DNA from: Armatimonadota bacterium
GTDB taxonomy: Bacteria; Armatimonadota; Abditibacteriia; CG2-30-59-28
Length of the DNA stretch: 15,233 nt
Direction: 5' to 3'
NCBI GenBank assembly: GCA_016199605.1
Contig: JACQGJ010000639.1
Location: 1 to 15,233, forward strand
This document shows positions 1 through 6,228 of this stretch, piece after piece. Made by a program: the position numbers and the translations under genes. Every line of letters starts with the position of its first letter. Position 1 is the first letter of the stretch. The notes under the pieces were generated by a model. That model searched no databases and was not told the DNA's origin. It saw only the letters and a list, made by a program, of their open reading frames with translations.

Positions 1-103
1 GCTCCGGTGCCACCTCCGGCAGGTGGCGAACCAGATTCATCGTATAGGTCCGGTCACCGGTTTTGCGCTCCAGCAGCGTTCGGCAATCAATGGCAATGCG
101 CAA
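1..103 (-). CDS. Glycosyltransferase (GT4-like), N-terminal fragment
   Basis: Only the first 34 codons lie in the window; the gene continues past the left edge. The translated start, M-RIAIDCRTLLERKTG followed by DRTYTMNLVRHLPE, resembles the N-terminus of group 1 (GT4) glycosyltransferases, where a first beta strand (RIAIDAR) is followed by a TG-x-x-x-Y-x-x-N-L motif. I chose the TTG at 103 because a strong Shine-Dalgarno sequence (AGGTG on the minus strand, positions about 113-109) sits six bases upstream and the family pattern begins right there. A GTG at 124, directly after an in-frame TAA, is the other possible start and would add seven residues. The family predicts sugar transfer from a nucleotide sugar to a surface glycan or lipid. 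Substrate and catalytic residues are outside the window. The family call is fairly likely; the function is not resolved. Confidence 0.6.
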   Translation of the reverse strand, partial: MRIAIDCRTLLERKTGDRTYTMNLVRHLPEVAPE

Positions 104-258
104 AGGATCCACCTCGACGGTCACTTAGAACTCGTCCAGTCATAGTTCCGCGCCCAATCTGGACCACAGTATCGGGATCAAGGCCAGGCTCCCGTCGAAA
201 ACGCGAAGTTGTTCCTGGACGAGTTCTCAGCAAACCAGCAGTGCCGTGCCTGTAGGGC

Positions 259-299
259 AAAGGTCGAAGTGCGACCACAGGTCTTCCCCTTCGACCTTT
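259..299 (-). terminator. Stem-loop downstream of the DUF1080 gene
   Basis: AAAGGTCGAAG (259-269) is matched perfectly by CTTCGACCTTT (289-299), giving an 11-bp stem with a 19-nt loop. It lies 31 bp past the stop of the minus-strand DUF1080 gene and before the glycosyltransferase start. It could end DUF1080 transcription, with A and T runs at the base of the stem. There is no long T tract after it, so a pure rho-independent terminator is uncertain. It is the only structure I see in the 227-bp gap 104-330. Confidence 0.4.
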
Positions 300-330
300 C
301 ATCCTCGCCCGATTCCGCTCAGTCGCGTGC

Positions 331-1077
331 CTATTCGTCGTAGCCTTTAAGCGGCCGGCACCAGATGTTTCGATAGCGAACCAGGTCCCCATGGTCTTGA
401 AGCATGAGAGGTCCTGCCGGCGGCTGCGGCGCATATTGGAGAATCTGCCGGTGTGTCGTGGGCCCGATCAACTCGGTGTGGTTGTGTACCACGATTCCGT
501 TGTGCAGAACGGTCACATACGCGGGACGGACCAGTTTGTCACCGTTGAAGCGAGGGCCCTCCCACAAGATGTCGTAGGTTTGCCACTCGCCCGGTTCGCG
601 GCAGGCGTTCACGAGAGGAGGGAACTGGCCGTAGATCGCTGCCGTCGTTCCGTCAGGATAGGTTGGATTGTCATAACAGTCGAGCACCTGAATCTCGTAA
701 AGCGCCATCAGAAAGACGCCGCTATTGCCCCGCCCCTGGCTTTCACCTTTGACCTCGATGGGCGCAGCCCACTCCAGGTGAAGCTGGCAGTCCGGCAGTT
801 GCTCCTTTGTCTGGATATTGCCGGTTCCGGGAACCACCTCCATGAAGCCGCCCTCCAGCTTCCACTGCGCCGCACTTCCATCGTTGCTACTGGCCCAGCC
901 GGTTAGACTGGAGCCATCGAAAAGGACGGTCGCATCGGAAGAGGGTCGACCGGCTGCTTCTTGGTTGCTCGAGGTGCCCGGATTGATGACTCGAGGTTGG
1001 GGCCGGTTCCCGTCGTGGACTTTGTACTGCGATCCGGGGAGAACGGGGGTATCGTCATAGCCCAGATTAGATGCCAT
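331..1077 (-). CDS. DUF1080 / 3-keto-disaccharide hydrolase-like protein
   Basis: This 248-residue protein has the DUF1080 pattern now called 3-keto-disaccharide hydrolase: LFDGSSLTGW (residues 52-61), WKLEGGFMEV (72-81), GRGNSGVFLM (116-124), YEIQVLDCYDNPTYPDG (127-143), WQTYDILWEGPRF (165-177) and the closing PLMLQDHGDLVRYRNIWCRPL (223-243). The first 45 residues (GYDDTPVLPG, then HDGNRPQPRVINPG) are a short leader seen in cytoplasm-like members. No signal peptide is visible. The family is a beta-jelly-roll fold related to concanavalin-like lectins and is abundant in Planctomycetota and Verrucomicrobiota, where it is tied to sugar-derivative breakdown. The ATG at 1077 is supported by AAGGAG eight bases upstream (complement of 1086-1091). 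The gene is transcribed alone from a near-consensus promoter at 1129-1157. The exact substrate is unknown. Confidence 0.88.
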   Translation of the reverse strand: MASNLGYDDTPVLPGSQYKVHDGNRPQPRVINPGTSSNQEAAGRPSSDATVLFDGSSLTGWASSNDGSAAQWKLEGGFMEVVPGTGNIQTKEQLPDCQLHLEWAAPIEVKGESQGRGNSGVFLMALYEIQVLDCYDNPTYPDGTTAAIYGQFPPLVNACREPGEWQTYDILWEGPRFNGDKLVRPAYVTVLHNGIVVHNHTELIGPTTHRQILQYAPQPPAGPLMLQDHGDLVRYRNIWCRPLKGYDE

Positions 1078-1128
1078 TGCGTGAGCTCCTTGTCAGTTGG
1101 TTTCTTACGCGGTTCCTTGTGCGCGCCT

Positions 1129-1157
1129 ATTGTATCGGCCCTTGTGGGAGGTGTCAA
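1129..1157 (-). promoter_or_regulatory. sigma70-like promoter for the DUF1080 gene
   Basis: Read on the minus strand, TTGACA (complement of 1152-1157) is a perfect -35 box. It is followed after exactly 17 nt by TACAAT (complement of 1129-1134), a five-of-six -10 box. Transcription would begin near 1121 and give a leader of about 44 nt that carries the AAGGAG site of the DUF1080 gene. Confidence 0.7.
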
Positions 1158-1192
1158 ACGCCCGCGACGGAGGAACGAATCTTTTCCCGCCG

Positions 1193-1221
1193 TTGCGTTT
1201 CATCGAAGGTTGAATTATACT
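1193..1221 (+). promoter_or_regulatory. Possible promoter for the Ycf46-like operon
   Basis: TTGCGT (1193-1198) and TATACT (1216-1221) are separated by 17 nt on the plus strand. The -10 box matches consensus at five of six bases, the -35 box at three of six. It would produce a leader of about 95 nt ahead of the AAA+ gene. It is divergent from the DUF1080 promoter, whose -35 box is only 35 bp away, so both could share a regulator. No clear operator is visible. Confidence 0.4.
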
Positions 1222-1322
1222 CCGTATCACTTAGCCTCCAGGGATTGTCGGTTGGTACAACCGGATACGTATCGTCAACGCCCAGGGCTTTACCCGAAAC
1301 CTTCGAGGGAGATGAACGGTTG

Positions 1323-2885
1323 ATGTCGTCGACCTACGCTGAAGAGATTGAGACGTTGATTCGGGCTCGCTATCCCGTTCTCTACATTGTGTCCTACGAG
1401 GAATCCCGAGTCGAGAACCTTCTTCAGGACATTGCCGTCAAACGCAACAAACGTCTGATGACTTGGTCGATCAGCCGAGGATTGCTCCCTTATGGGACCT
1501 CGCTTCAATCGTCCCGGCACGTGGATGAATCGACCCGGGATCCGGGAAACGCTCTCGATCAAGTCGTCAAGGCCGTTGAGCCGGCGATCTATCTCTTCAA
1601 GGATTTCCACCCGTTTCTGTGCGATCCCACCATCTCCCGGAAGGTCCGGGAATTGGCCCTCTACCTGAAGAACACTTACACCACTTTAGTGTTGGTGTCT
1701 CCGACCCAGAAGATTCCCCTCGAGCTGGAGAAAGATATCGCTGTCTGTCAGATCCCTTTGCCCGACGTGCATGACTTGCGGGATTTGCTGGATCGGACCA
1801 TCGACGAAGTGAACAAAGGGGGCCAGGTACACGTTCAACTGGACGACGCGGGGAAAGAACGAGTTCTCCAGGCCACGCTTGGTCTCACTTTGACCGAAGC
1901 CGAGAATGTGTTCGCCAAAGCGTTGGTTCGCGACGGCAAACTCGATTCCGAAAACCTCGACACGATTCTTTCGGAGAAAGAGCAGCTCATCCGCAAATCC
2001 GGACTGCTTGAGTACTATCGGGCCCAGGAGCAGTTTCACGACGTGGGTGGCTACGACTTGCTGAAGGTGTGGTTGATGAAGCGTCAGGCGGCGTTTAGCG
2101 AGCGAGCCCGAGAGTTCGGCTTGCCCGCGCCTAAAGGCGTGCTGCTCATTGGGGTTCAGGGGTGCGGTAAAAGCTTGAGCGCAAAAGCTGTGTCATCACT
2201 GTGGAAAGTACCTCTGCTGCGGTTGGACATGGGAAAAGTCTTCAGCAGCCTGGTAGGCTCTTCGGAAGAAAATGTGCGCAATGCGATCCGTGTCGCCGAG
2301 TCCGTAGCCCCTGCCATTCTGTGGATCGATGAGATTGAGAAAGCCTTTGCTGGGGTTCAGAGCTCGGCCTTTTCTGATGCCGGGACGACGGCGCGCGTGT
2401 TCGGTAACTTCCTCACGTGGCTCCAGGAAAAGACCGCACCCGTTTTCGTGATCGCAACGGCGAACAACGTCCAGCAACTGCCGGCTGAGCTGCTGCGTAA
2501 AGGCCGCCTTGACGATATCTTTTTCGTTGATCTGCCAACCCAGCCTGAGAGGGAAGAGATCTTTTCCATCCATCTCAGGCGCCGCAAACGAGATCCGAAG
2601 AAATTCGACCTGAAGGCTGTTGCCCAGGTGACTTCCGGATTCAGCGGCGCCGAGATCGAGGAAGCAGTCATTTCCGCGTTGTTTGACGTTTTCAGCGTGG
2701 CGCAGGATATTACGACCGAGGCGATCCTGAAGAGCGTGTCGGAAACTGTCCCTCTTTCAAAAACCATGAAAGAACAAATCGACGAGTTGAGAGAGTGGGC
2801 TGGCAGCCGCGCTCGCCGCGCCAGCAGTCAGGAGAGCGAAGCTATCGAAGCCGCGCCCATGGGAAGAAAACTGGAGTTGGCATAA
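1323..2885 (+). CDS. Ycf46-like AAA+ ATPase
   Basis: The 520-residue protein has the layout of cyanobacterial and plastid Ycf46 proteins (COG0464 type). The N-terminal region EEIETLIRARYPVLYIVSYEE (residues 7-27) is the Ycf46 entry motif, followed by a degenerate ATPase-like domain to about 220. A complete AAA+ domain follows: Walker A GVQGCGKS (277-284), Walker B ILWIDEIE (332-339), sensor 1 ATANN (378-382), arginine fingers in LRKGRLDD (391-398) and the sensor-2 region GFSGAEIEEAV (439-449). It should be an active, ring-forming ATPase. There is no protease domain or membrane segment. The frame is open upstream to 1071, but that stretch overlaps the DUF1080 start and promoter region and has no family match. 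I therefore place the start at ATG 1323 (or TTG 1320), after GAGGGAG near 1305. It heads a block with Ycf35-like, TPR and DUF2997 genes. Cyanobacterial Ycf46 has been linked to inorganic carbon use and stress, but its substrate is not known. Confidence 0.88.
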   Translation: MSSTYAEEIETLIRARYPVLYIVSYEESRVENLLQDIAVKRNKRLMTWSISRGLLPYGTSLQSSRHVDESTRDPGNALDQVVKAVEPAIYLFKDFHPFLCDPTISRKVRELALYLKNTYTTLVLVSPTQKIPLELEKDIAVCQIPLPDVHDLRDLLDRTIDEVNKGGQVHVQLDDAGKERVLQATLGLTLTEAENVFAKALVRDGKLDSENLDTILSEKEQLIRKSGLLEYYRAQEQFHDVGGYDLLKVWLMKRQAAFSERAREFGLPAPKGVLLIGVQGCGKSLSAKAVSSLWKVPLLRLDMGKVFSSLVGSSEENVRNAIRVAESVAPAILWIDEIEKAFAGVQSSAFSDAGTTARVFGNFLTWLQEKTAPVFVIATANNVQQLPAELLRKGRLDDIFFVDLPTQPEREEIFSIHLRRRKRDPKKFDLKAVAQVTSGFSGAEIEEAVISALFDVFSVAQDITTEAILKSVSETVPLSKTMKEQIDELREWAGSRARRASSQESEAIEAAPMGRKLELA

Positions 2886-3007
2886 GCTGACGAGTGGAGG
2901 GTATCGTGTGACGCGGAGAAAGGAAGAGCGGCAGAGGATGCAGGTCGGCACACCCCTTTACCCGCTACTCATCGCTCGACACTCGTAAATCGAGAAGGAG
3001 GGGAGTC

Positions 3008-3469
3008 ATGTCGTGCGTTTTCGTTGTTATTCCGGTAATCACAGTCGCTTGGCCGATCATTTCGGCGGCCATCGCCGCGGCCTCTTCGGCCCTGGGTTAC
3101 CGGCTGATGAAGGGGAGCGAGGAATCCGTCACCGTCACACCGTCGATCTCACAATGTATTGACCTGGAGATGCCTAACTCAAAGGTCGTAACGGAAACGC
3201 TCGGGCGAGATGAGTCACTGGTAGTCGGAAAAGACGACCTGCGCGTTACCTTTTACCGGGACGCACGAGGAGGCTGCTCAATCCACGTGGACGGCGAAAA
3301 CCGATCCACTGCTGAACTCGAGGAGGCCGGTCGACAACTGGTTAATGCGGTCACGCAACAATACGTTTATCAGAAAGTGATGAGCGAGATGAAGTCTCGC
3401 GGTTTTAACGTTGTCAACGAAGCAGTGGACGAGGACAGCACGATCCGGATAAAGATCAGAAAGTTCTGA
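3008..3469 (+). CDS. Ycf35/DUF1257-like protein with hydrophobic N-terminus
   Basis: The 153-residue product resembles the C-terminal part of Ycf35 (DUF1257). The stretch from VNAVTQQYVYQKV (112-124) through RGFNVVNEAVDEDSTIRIKI (131-150) matches the Ycf35 pattern of a VTQRYAY-type helix followed by a GF-x-V-x-E strand and a final DGSIRL-type strand. The start differs: instead of the usual MSHF-x-x-I-x-T-x-I-x-D opening, residues 1-33 are strongly hydrophobic and Ala/Ile rich (VIPVITVAWPIISAAIAAAS), which could be a membrane anchor. The ATG at 3008 has a strong AAGGAG site (2995-3000) seven bases ahead. Position after a Ycf46-type ATPase and before TPR and DUF2997 genes supports the family call. 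The role is unknown. The assignment rests on the C-terminal third plus context. Confidence 0.62.
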   Translation: MSCVFVVIPVITVAWPIISAAIAAASSALGYRLMKGSEESVTVTPSISQCIDLEMPNSKVVTETLGRDESLVVGKDDLRVTFYRDARGGCSIHVDGENRSTAELEEAGRQLVNAVTQQYVYQKVMSEMKSRGFNVVNEAVDEDSTIRIKIRKF

Positions 3470-3514
3470 CCAGAAACACAACCGCAGACAACATCAGAGG
3501 TCCAGGAGTAGAAC

Positions 3515-4279
3515 TTGGGACGATTTCAGCATCTCGAGCTTGGACGAGCGAGTGAACCGATTGAAGAAGCCAAGGAGGGCATTCATGACGACGCCTACTT
3601 CATCAATCAGGCGCGGGGGAAGTTTGACGAAGGAGAGTACGAGGCAGCGCTGACGGCCTACTCGCGCGCTTTGCGTTACGACCCCAACATCCTCGAGGCA
3701 TGGGCCGGTCAGCTACGAGCCCTTATTGAGTTGGGGGAGCTGGAGGAGGCCATCTTGTGGGCGGACAAAGGCCTTGAGCGGCTCAAAGACGCTGCTGACC
3801 TTTTGGCAGCGAAAGCCATGGCGTTGGCCCGGCAGGGAGATGTTGAAAAGTCCCTCGGCTTCTCCGATGCGGCTGTTGAGCAGAAGTCTCCTTCCTCCTT
3901 CGTGTGGCTGGCGCGGGCAGATGTCCTGATGTGTGCGCAACGCTCGGGTGCAAAGCCGTGTCTGCAGAAGTGTGTGGAGCAAACTCCCAACGATTGGCGC
4001 ACTCTTGCAGACGCGGGCACCCTTTGTCTCTACCACTCTGACAGCCCCCATGCCGCGGTGTATCTGGAGAGAGCGGTCAAGCTTTACGACCGGTGTGCCT
4101 ATGTCTGGTTCTTGCTCGGTCAAGCTCAATACCTTGAGGGGAACCGAGAGCGCGCCGTGGCGAGCCTCCGCAGGGCCTTGGTCTTACGACCCAGGTTTTC
4201 CGAGGCAGAACAAGCCTTAAGAAAGATCGGGAGTCCAGGTGTTCTGTCTCGGATTGCCAGTCTCTTTCTGAGAAAGTGA
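3515..4279 (+). CDS. Tetratricopeptide-repeat protein
   Basis: The 254-residue protein consists mostly of TPR helices: about six repeats between residues 27 and 235, best seen in YFINQARGKFDEGEYEAALTAY (28-49), LEAWAGQLRALIELGELEEAI (60-80) and VWFLLGQAQYLEGNRERAVA (197-216). TPR arrays bind peptides or partner proteins. It has no signal peptide or membrane span. The start is TTG 3515, with AGGAG (3503-3507) seven bases upstream; no ATG is available at this end. Its TGA (4277-4279) overlaps the Shine-Dalgarno site of the next gene, which suggests translational coupling. The middle repeats hold several cysteines (C140, C149, C153, C171, C194) without a CxxCxxC ferredoxin motif. It is probably the scaffold or adaptor of the Ycf46/Ycf35 cluster; this role is inferred from position. 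Confidence 0.85.
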   Translation: MGRFQHLELGRASEPIEEAKEGIHDDAYFINQARGKFDEGEYEAALTAYSRALRYDPNILEAWAGQLRALIELGELEEAILWADKGLERLKDAADLLAAKAMALARQGDVEKSLGFSDAAVEQKSPSSFVWLARADVLMCAQRSGAKPCLQKCVEQTPNDWRTLADAGTLCLYHSDSPHAAVYLERAVKLYDRCAYVWFLLGQAQYLEGNRERAVASLRRALVLRPRFSEAEQALRKIGSPGVLSRIASLFLRK

Positions 4280-4287
4280 GGAGCGAG

Positions 4288-4488
4288 ATGCCTGAGGAAC
4301 TGGATATTGAAATTGATGCCGAGGGAAACGTTAGGGTACACGTGAAAGGCCGCAAAGGGAAAGCTTGTCTTGATTATGTTCAGATCTTTCAACAGATCCT
4401 GGGCGAAGTGAAAGACCAGCAACTGACTTCGGAGTATTACGAGTCAGAGGTTCAGATCAATAACCAGATGAAGGTGAACACGCTTTGA
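4288..4488 (+). CDS. DUF2997 family protein
   Basis: This 66-residue protein matches the DUF2997 pattern along its length: an I-x-I-D-x-E-G-N-V strand (residues 6-15), a K-G-R-K-G-K-A-C-L loop (20-28), a helix containing QILGEV (35-40) and a final LTSEYYE (45-51). The single conserved cysteine, C27, sits where the family has a GxSC or GKAC motif. The start is ATG 4288 with GAGGAG at 4278-4283; a GTG at 4276 would add four residues without a better site. It is directly downstream of the TPR gene (8-bp gap). DUF2997 genes are known to occur next to DUF1257 and AAA genes, and that is the case here. The family has no established function. Confidence 0.82.
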   Translation: MPEELDIEIDAEGNVRVHVKGRKGKACLDYVQIFQQILGEVKDQQLTSEYYESEVQINNQMKVNTL

Positions 4489-4515
4489 TAGCTTTTCCAC
4501 TAAGGATTGACTTCC

Positions 4516-5094
4516 ATGGAGTGCTCTCGGTGTGCCTTTGACAACCTTCCTATCGCAAAGGTCTGCGGATCGTGTGGCGCAGCCCTAACAGGAAGAGAGG
4601 TCACTCCCTCAACGCTCGAGTGGAGTGAGGTCACCCCACCTCGAGCTCGCGACCGAGCTCGCCGTCATCGGGTGAAATTCGGAACACGGATTCAGAACCG
4701 GTTCTCTGCAATTCGGAAGGCATGGCAGGTGAACGGGGTTGTGGCAACCCTCGGTTCCGCGGTTCTCCCCGGAGTGGGGCTTGTGCTGTTGGGCCACGCA
4801 AGACAGGGCCTCTGCTATGTCGTCGCCGCGGCAGTTCTCCTTGCGTTGATGACGTTTACCTCCGGGAACTCATTTGTGGCTTGTCTGTTGGCTTATCTCA
4901 CTTTGTCTGCCATCACAGTCTTCCAGTCGATTCTGATTGCAAGGGCCAAATCGGGCGAGCCACTACAAGACTGGAGACGGCGAGCTTCCTTGGGGTTGTT
5001 TATTGTGTCGATTTACTTCTCACTTGTTAGCCTACTCGGTTGGTTTCTCGGGTGGCAGAGTCAGATACTGAATCCCCGTTGGTATTTCCGATGA
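4516..5094 (+). CDS. Zinc-ribbon membrane protein
   Basis: The 192-residue protein begins with a compact zinc ribbon, MECSRC at residues 1-6 and CGSC at 17-20 (C3, C6, C17, C20). A basic, probably cytoplasmic linker (R43-R70) follows. Three or four membrane segments come next, at about 76-94, 99-117, 119-142 and 158-180. The segment LPGVGLVLLGHARQGL (84-99) resembles the PGxGxxYxGxxxxG turn of TM2 and related small membrane domains. I place the start at ATG 4516, nine bases after AAGGA (4502-4506); TTG 4507 lies too close to that site. It sits between the DUF2997 and PilT-like genes, 27 bp and 25 bp from them, in what looks like one transcript. The architecture suggests a membrane docking protein. 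No specific family was recognised. Confidence 0.7.
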   Translation: MECSRCAFDNLPIAKVCGSCGAALTGREVTPSTLEWSEVTPPRARDRARRHRVKFGTRIQNRFSAIRKAWQVNGVVATLGSAVLPGVGLVLLGHARQGLCYVVAAAVLLALMTFTSGNSFVACLLAYLTLSAITVFQSILIARAKSGEPLQDWRRRASLGLFIVSIYFSLVSLLGWFLGWQSQILNPRWYFR

Positions 5095-5119
5095 TTCAGC
5101 TTGCCGCGAGGTGATACCT

Positions 5120-6208
5120 TTGGTTGAAACAGTTGAGCTGGGGCCCCGGGGCCGCAAGCACCTCTCCTTCGACGATTTGCTGCGATTCGCTATTGAAAAC
5201 CGTGCTTCCGATCTGCATTTGATTGTCGGAGTCCCGCCCGTGTTACGAGTGGATGGAGACATCATCCTTGGCAACAACGACGCTCTGACAGCTCCGCAAA
5301 TCAAGACGCTTCTCTTCGAGGTCCTAACCGAGCGACAGATTGAGGCCTTCGAGGAGGCATGGGAGTTGTGCCTGGCGTACTCGCATCCAGAGCTTGGATA
5401 TTTCAGAGTGACGCTCTACCATCACCATCGTAACGTCGAGGCTTCGGTCCGTATTGGGACCGTGCAAATGCGCAGCATCGAGGAACTCGGACTTCCCGAG
5501 GTGGTCGGAGAATTCGTGCGGAAGCCAAATGGACTGGTTCTTGTCACCGGGCCTACGGGTGTCGGAAAGACAACCACCCTAAACGCGATGACCGACCTTA
5601 TCAACCGTGAGCGACGATGCAAGATTATTAGCGTGGAAGATCCCATCGAGTATGTCCACACCAACAAGCTAAGTATCATCGTGCAGCAGGAAATCGCTTC
5701 CGATGTGAAATCCTTTCACGGAGCGTTGATCCACATCCTACGGCAAGATCCCGATGTCATCGTGGTTGGCGAGATGCGTGATCTCGATACCATCTCGACA
5801 ACCCTCACGGCCGCGGAAACTGGACACTTGGTACTGGCAACGCTGCACACCTCGTCCGCTTCACAAACCATTGATCGAGTCATCGACGTGTTCCCGCCAC
5901 ACCAACAGAACCAAGTGCGTACACAAATGGCTTCGTGCTTGCAGGGAATCATCTGCCAAAAACTGTTGCCGCGGATCGACAAGCCCGGGAGAGTCTTGGC
6001 CTACGAGATCCTCGCTGCTACCCCTGCGGTGCGCAATCTGATTCGCGAAGGAAAGACCGATGCCATGCTTTACACAACGATGGAAACTTCCAGGCATCAA
6101 GGGATGGAGATTTTCGACAGGTGCTTGCGGAGTTTGTATGAACAAGGCATCATTACCTACGACACAGCGGTATCAAACGCTCTCGATCCCAACCGGATAC
6201 GTCAGTAG
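5120..6208 (+). CDS. PilT-like type IV pilus retraction ATPase
   Basis: The 362-residue protein is full length for PilT/PilU ATPases. The N-terminal PAS-like half includes LLRFAIENRASDLHL (20-34) and GVPPVLRVDG (37-46). The motor half has Walker A GPTGVGKT (144-151), the Asp box IISVEDPIEY (169-178), Walker B DVIVVGEMRD (212-221) and the His box TAAETGHLVLATLHT (230-244). AVRNLIRE (303-310) is the C-terminal motif that marks PilT over PilB. Family knowledge predicts a cytoplasmic hexamer that drives pilus retraction or twitching. The preferred start is TTG 5120, with GAGGTGAT (5108-5115) directly upstream; GTG 5111 would lie inside that site. No pilin, PilB or PilC gene is in the window, so here it is an orphan motor gene at the end of the Ycf46/Ycf35 block. 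Confidence 0.92.
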   Translation: MVETVELGPRGRKHLSFDDLLRFAIENRASDLHLIVGVPPVLRVDGDIILGNNDALTAPQIKTLLFEVLTERQIEAFEEAWELCLAYSHPELGYFRVTLYHHHRNVEASVRIGTVQMRSIEELGLPEVVGEFVRKPNGLVLVTGPTGVGKTTTLNAMTDLINRERRCKIISVEDPIEYVHTNKLSIIVQQEIASDVKSFHGALIHILRQDPDVIVVGEMRDLDTISTTLTAAETGHLVLATLHTSSASQTIDRVIDVFPPHQQNQVRTQMASCLQGIICQKLLPRIDKPGRVLAYEILAATPAVRNLIREGKTDAMLYTTMETSRHQGMEIFDRCLRSLYEQGIITYDTAVSNALDPNRIRQ

Positions 6209-6228
6209 CGTCCTGAATGGAGATGCAC

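Noticed and set aside
391..906. 171-codon plus-strand frame opposite DUF1080
   Set aside because: It is the antisense shadow of a well-supported gene and shows no protein motif of its own.
1071..1322. Upstream extension of the Ycf46-like frame by 84 codons
   Set aside because: It overlaps the DUF1080 start and both promoters, and carries no Ycf46 similarity. The family N-terminus and a ribosome site lie at 1323.
2938..2976. 12-codon frame upstream of the Ycf35-like gene
   Set aside because: It is too short, with only a weak GAGG ahead of it and no conserved feature to support translation.
4599..4636. TCACTCC / GGAGTGA inverted repeat and doubled GAGGTCAC
   Set aside because: It lies inside the zinc-ribbon gene and reflects a short EVTP peptide repeat in the linker, so no regulatory role is supported.
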